A stretch of DNA of 64,000 nucleotides from Fasciolopsis buskii. Lineage: Eukaryota > Platyhelminthes > Trematoda > Plagiorchiida > Fasciolidae. The notes under the pieces were generated by a model. That model worked only from the letters and a program-made list of their open reading frames with translations. It was not told where the DNA came from and ran no database searches. Shown here piece after piece: positions 38,279 to 51,800 of this stretch. Position numbers and translations under genes: made by a program. The stretch is taken from assembly GCA_008360955.1 (NCBI GenBank), contig LUCM01005770.1, positions 62,001-126,000 on the forward strand, written 5' to 3'. Within the stretch, counting starts at the first letter, position 1. Every line of letters starts with the position of its first letter.

Positions 38279-40348
38279 TTTGTAAAACACCCGCATGGTT
38301 CTAACGCCCCGAATTTTCCCAAATGTTGATAGTTCACGTGTGGTTAGTCTCGGATATCAAATTTTCGGTCTTGGTATTTGACGTTGTAGGGCCTCAAATT
38401 ATAGCAATTAAGCAGAATGCACTATTCGCTTTACCTGTTCGTTTGTACTCATCGGGCAATATTTTTGACTCAGACAATGCCAAAGATGCAGTAAGTTGTA
38501 TGAAGACATCGCTATTCATGCTTCACTTTTGAAGCCAACCTGGGCAGCAGTAGAATGAAATGATTTTTGATGTAATTCATATTGGTTTACAAAGCAGAGC
38601 TCAACAAGCATGAGAATATAGCTGATGTTGTAATACGCAAGCGAAAATAACCCTAATGAACGTTGGAATCTATTCGATTACGACCGATGGGCAAAACTCT
38701 GTTACGCATCCCATTAAACGCAGAATGACATTCGTTTGAGATTTTCTCTCCGCTAGATTTTGGGTTTCCCTGTTCAAGAAAAAGCATAAACGTTGGAAAA
38801 AAATTATCCTGCGTCTCGTGGGGATAGCCAGTAAAATGAATAAAGGTGTGGGAATAAAGTTCAACTGTTTCGTCCAACTTAACATCATCCAAATCATTAG
38901 TAGTGGGTAATAAGTAATTTCTCACTCCACTTCCAATCGCTTACCGTATGGATGAACAATTCCACACAGATCAGGCAAATTAAGTTGGGCTTTGTTCTGA
39001 TCGAACACATTCTGAAGCATTTCTCTTGACCACGGGACTAATTGGGTGGCTGACGCGTTCGGGAACATACAGCCTTATTTAAACTTAGTCACATTTGCCG
39101 GCTGCCTTCTCAGCAATTTTTACAAGTAGTCTTGACTCGAATTTCATCAGCTCGAAATCGACCTGTTTTTTTTCTGTCATCTATCAAAACAGCACGGTTC
39201 GTCGTGTATTCCTCATCATCAACAAGTTCATTGACATTAAACTGGTTCTTTTTATGCATCAGCATGACTGACCAAGCCCTCTAACTTTGCTGTCTGTCTG
39301 TCTGCCTATCTACCCGCCTGTTTGTCAATTTAACTGTATGTGCCCATTGAAAATATACTGTGAGAAATTTTTATCTACTAGGATCACCGCGATGTCTCAG
39401 TTTGACCGGGAGAAACAATGTAGTGCAGTCGGGAAAAATGATCTAACAATTTATTTTCAAAATAACTTCTGACAATGCAACTTGTCACACACGCACACGC
39501 ACACATATGCATCTTGCAAAAAAATGTATCTTCGAAGAGGAAATAATTTGGCTTTTTTCTTTTGTTTACGGAACTAACCGGATTTGAAGCTTCTTGTTCT
39601 GCCCCGGGACGAGGAAGAAACGGAGACGAACGAGTGGAAGCCGGTGTGCAAACGTTTTCATTCATTTGCCACAAATCTGCCGAAATTTCAGTTGTGATTC
39701 GCGCCCAACATACGCGTTCAGGGGGAACCGAATGGACTCTCATCCACGGAGAAGTTAGAAAAATCTCAGCCATTAGTGAACGCACACCGGTGATTGGAGT
39801 GTTCGGGAAAAAATACCATGATTAGGTAGTTAACCAAATCAGCAAGAATAGACTTATAAATCAGATCAGACGAGACATAGTCAAGTGGAACTGTGATTTC
39901 TATCTATCCAGTATGCACGAGTGAATGCAAACTAGGCATTGAAGGGTTTCTATATGATAAAACTTTTGCCACAACAGTGGTCGTTAGTGTAAAGGCGAAC
40001 AAATATACCCACTTTTACCGAATTCAGGTAAACGTATAAACATGACATACTAAGTAGCTTTCACACCGAGGAGATTTTATCATGTTTCAGTGGACACTGC
40101 TTGAAAACGTGATGAAACAGTTTACCTCGGCGATGATCGAAACTAACGATTAATCGTGCCCAACGGTAACTCAAGGTGAATGACCCTAAACTGGGTGGAT
40201 GGAATAATGATGTACGTGATAAAACAAATTACATATCCATGAACGCTGCATCACGAACGTGTGCTTTCCTCCGGATACATTTTTTCCACGGATTGCATAC
40301 AACAATCAAACTTCCCGTCTCTAAATTGTTGTGTTGAAATAGGTTTGT

Positions 40349-40366
40349 TGTGTGTGTGTGTGTGTT
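40349..40366. repeat. (TG)n short microsatellite
   Basis: Eight or so TG units. Confidence 0.85.
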
Positions 40367-40715
40367 GTGTAAGTGATCTATCCCTGTCTCTTTTCTATCG
40401 ACCTCGTTAAATCACAGTCGAAAACCTGTTGAAGTTGTTTGTCGCCTACGGTAAACTGCCGAAAAGCTTAGTTTTTTCGCACGAAAACTGATAATGCAAG
40501 TAAGTGGCAACTAATCGAATTACTTCAAAATTCCCACAGGTAATTTGTATGCTAGGGTATGGAGGTCGTAGGGTGGACCTTTTGTACCAGCCTTCAAACT
40601 TCCCTATTATAGTCAATCAGTCGTCTAGATACGCTCTTACTGTTTTACTTACAGTCTTCCATGCGAGTGCACCCGTTCATGAATCTGTTCACAAAGCAAA
40701 GATCTGAGTTCGAAT

Positions 40716-40790
40716 GGCCCTGGCCACGTGATCGGCCTACTGTTGGGTGGGCGCGAATATCGCCAGTTCGAATCCCAGTATGGTCGCACT
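40716..40790 (+). repeat. Possible tRNA-like SINE head
   Basis: A B-box-like AGTTCGAATCCC (40765-40776) lies about 40 bases after TGGCCACGTGATCGG, a weak A box. The stretch is GC-richer than its flanks. No acceptor stem is visible. Confidence 0.35.
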
Positions 40791-41798
40791 CGCATTCGGC
40801 AGCTCTTACTTTTCGGAAGTAACTTTCAACTAATTAGAATATGCAGTCAGTTATTTAATAGGTAAGACGTAAGAAGACAAGAGGAATAATGAAGCGGTAA
40901 CCTAGACGCGTATTTAAGGGAATATTGAAATATCTGGACTTCAGTGCACTGACATCTGAGTCACTGCACTTTCCGAAAAACGTACTCAAAAAAGAGAAAA
41001 AATGCAAAAATCCGTAGCCGTGTATAGGTTTAGTCAAACATGGGATGTTATGCCAGTGTCTACATGGTCTTCGTAATCACTTATTCATCATAATGAACAA
41101 ATCGTCGGTGGGCAAGTGGATATGGAGATGATAAGACTAAACCAAAGGGTTTCTTTAAACTGTGAGAGCTGGTCTGCAAGACAGCAGAACGAGATGTGGA
41201 TCTGGCCATTTGTTGGAAGCCTGTGGTTAGTGCAGACTCTTGTGATTAATTCAGCTAGAAAAACTAGAAAACAAATGATATTCTAGGAGAGTAATTCACT
41301 AGCAGATTTTGGCCTAATTTATGAACTTTCTCATCCCTTTTCGTGATCATACAATATGTCCAGAAACTCTATTCAACTCCGGAAAAGAAACTTGGGTAAT
41401 CACGTCATATGTATTTGAGTTTCATTTTGAACCAGGTCCAACCTTCGTTAGAATCCATTGTCTTCACGCTGGCACTCTGACAACCACTCATATTTGTTAT
41501 GTTGATCAATAGAACAAGAGACAGAGAATGTGGGGAGATTGTATTCATAAAGAAGAAATTCGTGACTCATTTTCCAAGTAAATGTTTTTCCACGCTCATA
41601 AATCACAGAATTGCTGAACTAATTTTGGATTTTCTCTGCATTGTTCGCTAACTGATTTTCTCTGATTTCTATCAACCTGGCATAAACATTGTGAACCCCG
41701 GCGAAAACAATAATACAATGCTCACAATACGATATTCAAACATTACGTGGCCCGATGATATCGGGTAATAAACAATGCGGATAACACACCCGGTGTAG

Positions 41799-41908
41799 AA
41801 AAACCCCGAATCATACGACCGCCGGAATCAGTGGCCACTATCGTCGGTCAGTCGGTCCTGTTCGTGTGTCTGGTTGAAGGGAATCCAGCCCCAAAAGTTC
41901 AGTGGAAG
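41799..41908 (+). CDS. LAR-type receptor tyrosine phosphatase, exon coding first half of Ig domain 1
   Basis: Internal coding exon of a predicted cell-surface receptor phosphatase of the LAR family. These are axon-guidance and synapse-organising receptors with N-terminal Ig domains, fibronectin repeats, one membrane span and cytoplasmic phosphatase domains. After a split codon, 36 codons begin K-P-R-I-I-R-P-P and read as the A to C strands of an I-set Ig fold. The first disulphide cysteine is codon 23 (41867-41869), the G-N-P-A-P turn follows, and the core tryptophan is codon 35. The acceptor is the only AG after the in-frame stop at 41756-41758 (GTGTAG, weak pyrimidine tract); the donor is AAG|GTAAAT. 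The exon enters in phase 1 and leaves in phase 0. The start of the domain (K-P, then P-E) matches the N-terminus of mature vertebrate LAR proteins. From this exon alone another I-set protein would be possible; the next two exons narrow it. Confidence 0.85.
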
Positions 41909-44900
41909 GTAAATTGAGTATATATGTATATACATGTATATGTATATATTTGTATGTGTGCGTGCATGCTTGTGTTCCCGAGTCGACTCCTCCATACCGT
42001 TATGGAACGGATAATCAACCCTATGCTCACCCACTTATATTGTGCATGGTCCAAGTAATTGGTTTGTGTTCGACTGCAGGACATAAAAACCAGCGATATG
42101 AAATGCTATCGACAAATCTTATTCAGTCTTCCAATTGTTAACAATGCCACTAACCGGGTCATGACGTACGCAAGGATGAGGTTACATAGATGGATTTTTC
42201 CGTTCTGTGTGATTAAACATTGCCGTCAAAGTGGAAAAGAATCAATCCAACTGACCAGTGTAATGTGCCGTTGCAGCCGCAAACATCTGTGTTAGTATGT
42301 TAGAATTGATTTAGCCCCGGGAATACGGCCTTCCTCTCTCTCTCTCTTGTGTTCTCTTTCGCTCGCGCGAGTGCCCTCACTATTGCCTCTGTCTCACTCT
42401 CAATCACCTGTCAATCAAACTATGGATAAGGCCTGCAAGCCTAGGTTTGTGTAGAAAATGTGACAGGGTCTATCAAGTGAGAAATTACAGTCTCATTAAT
42501 TCTCTGTGTGCTCAGTATTAGTGAACTTTTTGAAAAGATAGACATCAATAATTTTGTTTCATCTCGGCTGGAATGACGTGCAAAATGGAGTGTATCACCT
42601 GCAAGACACCCTTCCTTGCTTTAATTTCCATTCGTCTATTTGTGCAAATGTCAGTTCTGTCGTGTGACCTTTTGAACCGCACATCGTCCACAAAATATTC
42701 GCGGGTGATGCCGTTCCTCGATTAATTCATAAATGGACACTTGTTCCCCCTATTAGGTGCGTCAGGTTCATCACAAGTCAACATCAAGTTTAGAAAGATT
42801 TGTTAAGGTACTATCTCAGCTATGGCCTACTGTTTTTCCTTCCTATTGCAAACTGACTCAGACCAGAGACAAAGCAGCTTTTAGTTGCCACTGAAAAATT
42901 AGACTGGTGAGCAGATTACTGTTTCATACTACTATTATTATCAAATTGTTAGTTTGTGAGAAAATGCTTTACGTTAGGGTGAAACGGGAAAACAGTTGAT
43001 TTTAGACTGTCACCTGTGTAGAAAAATCACAAGGCCCAATTCTGAGATCACAACATTCGACAACAATCGATTTTTGATAGCCTCCCTCCGAGAAACAGAA
43101 GACTTTGTGCTCAAATGAGCCCAAATGATTCTAGACATTACGAATCAGTGGTCGTTTGACTAAACAATCTGGTGACGAGTTATATGGGATTTCTATCGTT
43201 TCAATGATATTAGATCACTGATAATGTTGAATATTTTGGCGAAGTGAAGATTTTAATCGGCCAGGGTCAAGCGGATAAGGTTGTGGCTGTTGGACATGAA
43301 GGACGTGGGTTCGAGTCCTCCCGCCGTCAGTCAAATTCCCTACTTGGCAGCTCTTTGTTGGCCGCGGCCTTCATCCTGAAAAATGATATACATTGTTATT
43401 TCACAAACAAAGGAAGCAAACAGATAAAAGATAAAAGATGATCTGGGATGAATGGAATAAAACGTACACCACTTTAAGATACACGCAAGTGTTGGAAAGA
43501 CCACAAAACGTGCAATACACATTTCACGAATCAGCAATTGGAAATACTTGACATCAGTCAGGTAAAAATTTTGTCCTCCCATTTCCGGATGCTGGTAATG
43601 CCATGCAGAACCGCGGAAAGTGGGTTTTAAGATAATTGGTATTATATTAGTATATCTGGCCATCATGGAGGCTTTGTCCGATGTCACTCCTAATTTGATT
43701 GGTCATCAAAGAAATATTTGAAGAAAACATTCAGCAGTCAGACAAAGTGTCTGGAAACACTTCAGTGAGGTTTTACATCACGAATAACAGGGTTTTATAA
43801 AATAGTAACTACTGTTTTTGTTTGAGATGTATGAGCGCATTTTAAGTATGAAACCCAACTAATTTTACAGTGCACATCAAGTTCAAATATAAGTTATGGT
43901 ACATTTTTTGTCAACCGTATAACAAATTTATGACATTCATAGATTTTCTGAGCTAGAGAGCGATGGCACAAATGAGAATTCGGAAATTATGCGTTCAAAC
44001 ATCATTTCTTTGATCGCATGCTCACCAGTTAGTAGGCCGGAAAGCTGATTACATTTAACCACCTATGCTGAAGTTGCTGCTTTCCTCAACAAAGAGGAAG
44101 ACTACACGAAGTAACATAACTTAACCGAACGTGCAAGGCAACAGATTTCTTCTAAGTACCCCGGTCAGTGTTGCTTTTTTTGTTCTAAATCTATCGATCT
44201 AAATACTGCTTCTGATTTTTACTCATACTCATACTTACGGACTAGATTTGTGTGAGGTTTCAGCGTTTAAGAGCAGAAATGGACAAATATAATGAGAACC
44301 CCCGAAAATTAATCACAGAATATTCATTTTCGTCTCTCTCCCTCTATGAGTGTCTCGCTCCGTTAAATGCCCCTAACTAATGCTACATACAGGCTAAAAA
44401 ACGCATTTTTGATCGATTCAAGCGACAGGGACGCAGTCTGAATCATGAAAACGAAATGAACTTTCAGTTTCAGATGGAAAAATTCGATTAACCCACCGCA
44501 CAAGATAACTTCGTAAAAACGGGAAAGTTCAAGTATGTAGTGAAGACAGTGTGAACTTAATAAAAGAACCATACTCCTTTGAAAACACCCTACCGGAAAG
44601 TTTCTGGTCTTAAAGTGGCTAACTTTTTCGACCTCATAGTTATGATGATAATGCATATTGGCAAAAGCACCGACCGGTTGAAAATGCGAGCTACAATAAC
44701 GTGCACATTACCGAATGCATTGAGAATAGCATGGCGTGGTAAACGAGATCTTTTTTCGATGGATCATTTTCGCAACACGATAACGATTCTCTAGACACGT
44801 TTTTATCGGTCTTTTGACAAAACCATTTCTCATTCCCCTGTTCATGAGTGATCAATGGAGATTTTTCCCACGGGCAACAAAACGACACTTTTCAATTGTA

Positions 44901-47900
44901 GCTTTGTCAGTTTTACCAGTATACCCGATTTTTTAAGAGTAAAGTTTTTTCATTATGGAGGATAAATGTAGCCTTGAATCCCGTGTAACCATCTCTGCTC
45001 CAGTCAAAAGGTTCCTTAGTTCCTGTTCAACTTTGTTGTGGTTACCATTGGAAAGCGGCCCTCGCGGCTGGTCCACTTGATAAGTCTGGATTGGGTATTG
45101 TCCAGTTACCCGATTTTAGATTCGTTTTCTTGGTGGTTTGATAACATGATATATCTGCCCGTTAAGAGGAAGTTTGCTGACTACATTTTCATCCTTCACG
45201 TCGATTTTCAAATGCAAATTAGTGTTCCTGTACATTATTTATCTCCCATAGTGCTTATCCATAATGTGCCAAGTGGGAAGTGAAACCGAGCTAAGAGATT
45301 ACGGGTTGAGTACCATAGAAATAAAGCTAACTGATCTGATCCTTTATGGTTTACCGAATTTTACCGTTGTACTAGGTTGCACAATTCTCTCGCGTTCTTT
45401 GCTATCCGCTAGCCAGCGGCTCATAATGCAGCCGACTGTTATGAAAAATGGCTTTCTAGTGAATCATTCATTATTAAGTGTTACTTAACACTACCATGAG
45501 TTTGTCAAATTTCTCATGCCACGTAAAAGAGGCTTTATTGAAGCATAGTTTCAGCTGTTATGGCTTCCATAACTCAGAACAGTTTTCCATCGACGACAAA
45601 AGTTGTTCAATACTTTTACGCTTGGAATGAAGTAAACAAAACACGCTTGGATTGCTTCTGGATTTCCCTTTGCTCCAAAGTAATTTAACTGTTACTTCTT
45701 CTGATAGGTTTGCGTCTTAGAAGTGGGAGTAACCGAAGGCTTAATGAATCCAAGATGCAAAGAGCTGCAAATTGCAGTTCTTTGTCTAATCCAAAACCGT
45801 AAGATTTGATAGTAGTAGAAACTTCTCGGAACTAAACATTATTCACCGTTATTCCCCAAAGCAAACCAGATCCGAGGAAGAACGGGTAGGAAGTTCGGGA
45901 TACGAAACTTGCTCGGGCTCCGGGCTGGATGTAAGAAAAAAAATATGAAGCTGTCAAGCGTTTCAAACGGAAGTCCATTATTTCTGGCTAGATTTGTCAG
46001 CGTGTGCAGCCATTCTCATCAAATTGTCAATGTTCATTTCACGCGGCTTTTTCAATCCCCGGACCGAAAACTGTTGATGCAAAAATTGTGATATATTGTC
46101 CACGGTAATCAACCACCTGTGATTAGGCTAAATACATTGGAAATTCGGAGCCAAACATCATACTTGTAGCCTGTTTTTGATCATTCACAGAAGTCTTTGA
46201 CAAAAATTTGTCAGAAGAAATGATTGATTAGCTAATGGAGTGATAAGAACAACCGAACGAAAAAAAGTTTGATTAAATTAGTTAATTAGTTGATCAGCTC
46301 TATTCGATCAAATTATTTCTTGATGAATGACTTATTTTTCCTCTTCTTTCACTGAAGGATGCTGATCCAAATGGGCAAAAGACGACCGGAACAAAGTGTG
46401 CATCATTGTTGCTAATGTTACTGTATCAGGGAAGATGTGTTTGTACGATCAGGTTTTGCGATTCGGGGCTTTCTTTTCCGGAGGATAAAAAGACACAATG
46501 CTGAGGCTTACTTTTGGTCGATTTCGTTTGCCGACTATCTAACTTATGTAGGCGAATACTGGACAAACCAGGGCTGAGAGAAAATGGTTTTGACGTATTG
46601 TTTATTCGCACTGCTGACACATCCGGATGTGAAAGCGCCGTCCGTGAAAAAGCATTTTCATAGTTACGTTTTCCGAAATGAATTTGTAAATTAATTCGCT
46701 AGGATATATCGAGTTCATTGCGCAACGATGATGGAGTTCGGAAGTGACAAATTATTTCAACCAAACAGTCAAAATCCGTGATTATTAGGCCGGGGCATTT
46801 GGTCTCAACGAAACTCCCAGTAGTCAATCACTTGTTCTTTTGGTAATCACTGTCAGAACCAAAGCTACTGGTTTTCGAACAGGCGGTTTTGTACCTGTTT
46901 CTTGTCGATCAAACCCTCTGAGCAAACACCTAGGTGACAAACCCTGGCGGTATTCGAGTAACAACATGTCCACGCTACTGTTCAGTAGCGAAGGCCTAAT
47001 AGAAAAACCAGAAAAGTCTGTGGAAATTAAACTTCATACATTCAGCCTTTCAGATGACTTAGTGCAGAAACAGATAATGCTGTTAGACCGTGTAATCGAT
47101 TCCTAGAATGCATCCACTGATTCCCATCTGTCACTTTGCAAAGAGCGACTGGGATTGGTGAGTCCATTTTTTGCAGATAATAGGCGGAAACTAAAAGTTG
47201 ACTAGAATCTGATCCTCCAAACAATAGTAGATTTAACTAGAATCCATTACTCTTGTCTGGTTCTAGTGGTTTCGGTGAAACCCGTTAACGTGCGTCTCTT
47301 GTTAAGGAGGGTTTTACGGAAAACATATCCTTGATCAGCTTTATGACCTATTAGTAAAACGTAAGTTTCCATAATTGGTGCCAATGTCTTGTCGGATTCA
47401 CTGTTTTGCCTGTGTCAGCCGTTGCTATGGGCGCCTTGTACAAGATTTAGCCAAAAGGGTCTGCGAGTAATGTTCAATTAAATGAATGATGATTGGAAGC
47501 GGACCAGTGGTCCTCAGTTCGTTAACTAATATAAAGTAATGTAACTCAACAATAATTCACTTGGGCGATAAGCACCGACCAGAGGTGATAAAAAATCGAC
47601 ATGTATGGCATTCTCAGGCTCATAACTGCATAATTTTATATCATTAATGCACGCGAATCCATTTGTTTAACATTTGTTTAACAACTAAATATTTTGAACC
47701 CAAAATTATTGAAATCTGATTAATTTAATTCTAGTTTGTGAAATTACTGTCTAGCATTTGGTTTCTTATTAGGATATGCTTTGAACAAGTGTTCCTGACT
47801 CCATCTGAGTTCGTTTCGTTTGAAAATTGTTTACCACTCAAATTAAAATGATTTTGTAAGTGGAAAACATTTTGGAGTCGCTTAGTCACGCGTAAATGAG

Positions 47901-48350
47901 TGCTTTGGAAATAGGGATTTCTTCACTTATTTGATATGATATACTTTGTTAAATTTTTTGACTAGTCCTTACTAAATCAGATATTATCAAAGTTTCACTA
48001 GAATTCCCATCTCTTAACTGACTTTTCATATGACAAAAATTTTCCGTTCTTTTGCACGGTGGTTTGACTTTGAGGATCTCTATATTGATAAACGTTACGG
48101 ACACATTATTTCCCATTTAGTCGAGCATGAACAACTTCTAGCACGGAAGTAATTTTGACAGATTTAACACTTATCCACATGTTCTATCGAATCCATTTTG
48201 CAAGCGATTGAATAAGTTATTTGAAAATTTGCTTATTTGAATGCTTATTACATTTCAGTTGCCGTTGGAATAGATAATAAGATAACAGGGAAAGATATAA
48301 ACATTGGAACCTGATTTTCCTTCTCGACGATTCTATCTTCTAACTTCCAG
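41909..48350 (+). other. Intron between the two halves of Ig domain 1
   Basis: 6,442 bases in phase 0. Contains an AT/GT-rich run just after the donor (about 41917-41960), a TC run near 42334 and the tRNA-like repeat at 43259. No second coding exon that would keep the frame was seen. Confidence 0.8.
43259..43332 (+). repeat. tRNA-like SINE head
   Basis: Contains an A-box-like GGTCAAGCGGATAAGG and, about 45 bases on, a consensus B box GGGTTCGAGTCC (43308-43319). No cloverleaf with a paired acceptor stem can be drawn, so I read it as a tRNA-derived repeat head inside the intron, not a tRNA gene. Confidence 0.5.
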
Positions 48351-48534
48351 GTTTCCGGGGCAGATGTCTCGGAAGCTCGTTTCGGTAAGACTGTACGTGC
48401 TCCCCGAGGTTCAGTGCTCCGAGTGACTAACACGTTGCCAAGTCACAATGGTGCGGTCATCACATGCACGGCTACCAACGCCCTAGGACATGCGGAAAAA
48501 AGCGCCAACCTTGTTGTCTATGCAGACGAGCGAA
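48351..48534 (+). CDS. LAR-type receptor tyrosine phosphatase, exon coding second half of Ig domain 1
   Basis: Completes the Ig domain begun at 41799-41908. The acceptor has a good pyrimidine tract ending TTCCAG and the donor is GAA|GTGAGT. The exon is 184 bases: 61 codons in phase 0 plus one base, so it follows the previous exon in frame and leaves phase 1. It starts V-S-G-A-D-V-S-E-A-R-F. The second disulphide cysteine (codon 39, 48465-48467) sits in I-T-C-T-A-T-N-A-L-G, which resembles the C-T-A-T-N-S-L-G and C-V-A-Q-N-S-V-G signatures of LAR-family Ig1. Cysteine to cysteine is 52 residues across the joined exons, normal for an I-set domain. One oddity is that the usual tyrosine two residues before the second cysteine is isoleucine. 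The exon ends A-D-E-R, where vertebrate LAR proteins have an acidic linker to Ig2. The preceding intron is 6,442 bases. Confidence 0.87.
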
Positions 48535-48770
48535 GTGAGTTAGGTTTTCATATTCATTTCCACGACCACAACTGATATTCATGGGTACCAGGTATAATTT
48601 CACGTTCAAGGTTCACTCCGAGATCAGAGTCGTCCTGATTATAGCAGCACTTATTGTTCCTCCATAGCGATGTGCGTAGCTGCATTGGGATTTCTAATTT
48701 GTAATTGCTTCACGCCGACGAGAATCGTTTCAGGTGAGGCAAGCGTGAACGCAAAGAAAGAGAGAAAGAG

Positions 48771-48830
48771 ATGGATGGATGGATGGATGGATGGATGGAT
48801 GGATGGATGGATGGATGGATGGATGGATGG
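48771..48830. repeat. (ATGG)15 microsatellite
   Basis: Fifteen near-perfect ATGG units about 240 bases downstream of the second Ig exon, inside the intron. Confidence 0.97.
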
Positions 48831-51800
48831 GAATATTCGCACCTGTGGTCTACCCTTATTTTTGTCAACCGGAAAATGCATGACTCTAAATGTGGAGCGT
48901 GAATTAAACAGCAGACTACACACTTTCTTGAAGGTCCGCTAGGTTTGAACCTTGGATGACGGTAAATTATCTTGGATTAATTGTACCACAAAGCAGCATT
49001 TTGTTTCGAATTTCTTATATGAGCTGCTGGCTGATCCGTTCGGACAGAAAATGTCCATACAGATGGGAATACGGTCTCAGTACAGGAGTCTAAAAGTCCA
49101 CTAATAATACGGCGAATTGTGTTGAATTCACAGTCCACGCATTATGCTCACATTTCAGACAGACTATAGAACCATGCTGTGTTGACCAAAAAACTCGCTT
49201 ATTCATTTCAGTTCATCTAAACAGTGGGAAATATGTCGAAAAATGAACCGCCAGTGGAAACGATTAATTTAATTTGGTTGTTTGTATTTTCGAAAGCGGA
49301 TGATTTTGTTTCGGACTCCTAGCCCGGTTGGCAACGTGACTCGTAGTCTCATAGGTTTTCGGATTATCAGTCATAGTCGACTCGATTTTTTATACGGACA
49401 AAAGATGCACATTGTCTGAATGCATGGTGCCGGGCGTCCGGTTGTTTTAGGAGCGAAATTTTACTTATTGCTGAGTTGGTGGTGTCGTTCAAACTTTTTC
49501 GAAGAGACCCAAGTCAAAATTATTCGGAATTTTGGTTTGGGAGATATGGACAATGCAGAGTTGATGTACCTGTGAAAAATCTTTCATCTCGACTGGATTC
49601 GAGTCAAAATGCGGACGAAACTGACGCATTTGAATCGCGTATACCTTATCAATAATGCCACGAGGTTATACCGAGGGTTGATCAGACACCACACTTAAGG
49701 ATCTAAGCCCAAGATACTTGAGCACGTTGGATCCACCACAGCGGACGTTTCGTAATTCGCATACCGGAACATCATTTCCGAGTGGATCCACCAGCATCCA
49801 TCAGTCATAAGTTGTTGTATCTGAAACACCGAATAATGGTATCCAGTTCTAACGAAAATATTGCCCGTAATCAGCCTTGCCTGATGCGAATCGTTGCATT
49901 AAAAGACCTACCAGTCAACGTAAGCATGCGACATTTGCAACAGCAACATTTTCATCGTCTGACTGCTAAGGCATACTGCGTGTCTGCGTAATTTTTAATC
50001 CTACCAGGGTTGAAGATACTACCTACTTGGAACCAGTCCAATATTCGTCATATCTGCTGACCCAAACTCCCTAAATGTTCACGCTCGCGAAACCTGACCA
50101 GCGGAGGCCTGTTGATACTGTGATGTGAAAATCAACTTACACAATGTGCTTATGTAGTTCGATCGTGTTATCGATAATCATTCATTGAAATGTGCATGCA
50201 CTCTCTGCAGTTACCTCCTAACTGAGATAATAGACCAAATGCGGTACAAGTGCATGAGTTGGATTCGGCAGTCATTGGTTTTTCTTTTTGTAAATATGCG
50301 CAAACTGTATCACTTGCTGTGCGCCGGTTTTTAGGTAACGACTGGAAAGTCAAAAAATCAAATCTATAAGGCTTGCCTGTAATGCTAAACGGTTGGAACC
50401 ATCCCGTCTACTTCGATTCACTGTGCATCGCGACTTCGTCGTGCAACTTTATTCACCTGTTTCCATGAGAACATAGACTAGCGAAATTGTTTCTATTTGG
50501 TCCTCATTAACTATTGATTCGAGCCTTACAGGATGGTGAAGACCCTCTTTAAACGTACTCTTAGCAACATACTTGTGCGATGAGCGAATATGCAATAATG
50601 AAAGACGCGCCGTCAGATGAAACGAGCAGTGAGTGCATGGTTGCACTCATTTTGCCAGTCTTTCAATACGTTACGTCCGATTTCGTACGGTTGATGTCGT
50701 GCAAACCTGATCAGCAACCCGAATTTATTTGCCACGGTCGACGGAAGAAATACAACAGGTGGACTGGGGTTAAGCACAAAACTTAGAATTTTACCACCAG
50801 AAACGATAAAACGCGATAGTTTTAAAAGTGAGCTTTTGCTAGGCCCGGAAAATCAGCTATCGATGAACGCTTTATTTTTGCAGTGTTGACCAGAACAAAT
50901 TTGAACGATCTAATGGCCAAAGTATCAACTAGCAATAGTTCATCGTGGACCTTAAAAAATCTAATCATTATTTGTAATTAGATTGTTAAAACATCCGCGC
51001 CCAGTGCTTCCATGGCTTCAGAGGGTGGAAGTTTTAATGAACCATTCCATCATGAACAGTTTGTGCAAACGATATTTTTTAACCGTCTATTCTATGCTCA
51101 TTCATTCACTCAGTCGTGTGGTTCGCTGAAACAGTCATCTTGCTCATTGCACTGACCTGATCATAAATCACCCTGAATGAATAGATTAGTAGCTGGTTCT
51201 CCGATGTTCTTGGAACTAGCACATTAAACAGGGTAACATCTACCCAACAAACGGATTTGAAATTAACATTTGAACCCAGTGAAGATGTCAACCACAGTCC
51301 CCATTTTGAGAAAGCGCAGCCGCTGTCGAGTACAAAGGTTTCTAATGCTTTTTTCGAGGGTAATTTTTTGGGTCAGATGTAACCGCATTACTGCGTGAGT
51401 GATCGCTAATAAACCGATCTGTTCAGCTGGACCCCAATGAAATCTGAGATTAGTTGCCATGGTGGAACTCTTTGAAAGCTGCAAATGATCAATTAGTTTG
51501 AGTGCATACGTTCTGATCCAGACAGGACTGAGACAAGGTATTGCCATTAACGATCCTGGAAGATTGACTTGTTTGAACAATGGCACGGATTTTCCACTTT
51601 TTCGAACGCACCACTTCTATCTAACAATTGTGACACTGTCGCTGCCTGTTCGATTCCCTGGCCATATTTTCAGTGCAAAATCGACCTGTCACGTGGTATT
51701 ACTTAGTACTTGGCTCAATCGCAAGACGAAGAGAAAAGTTACAAATAAATGTTCGTGGCCTATTCACAACCACAATCTCCACACAACCGACATCGATTTG

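Larger units (their letters stand above)
38279..41798. other. Non-coding stretch upstream of first Ig exon
   Basis: Probably intron if the glutamine-rich exon is real. It holds a short TG repeat, a possible tRNA-like repeat head, and a GC-richer patch at 39590-39790 open on both strands. Confidence 0.45.

Noticed and set aside
46330..46460. Possible extra exon between the two halves of Ig1 (pyrimidine-rich TTCACTGAAG acceptor)
   Set aside because: The flanking exons join directly in phase 0 and give a normal 52-residue Cys-Cys spacing; inserting this segment would break the fold.
48651..48942. Short frames with repeated M-D-G-W or S-I-H-P units
   Set aside because: They are translations of the ATGG microsatellite on either strand.
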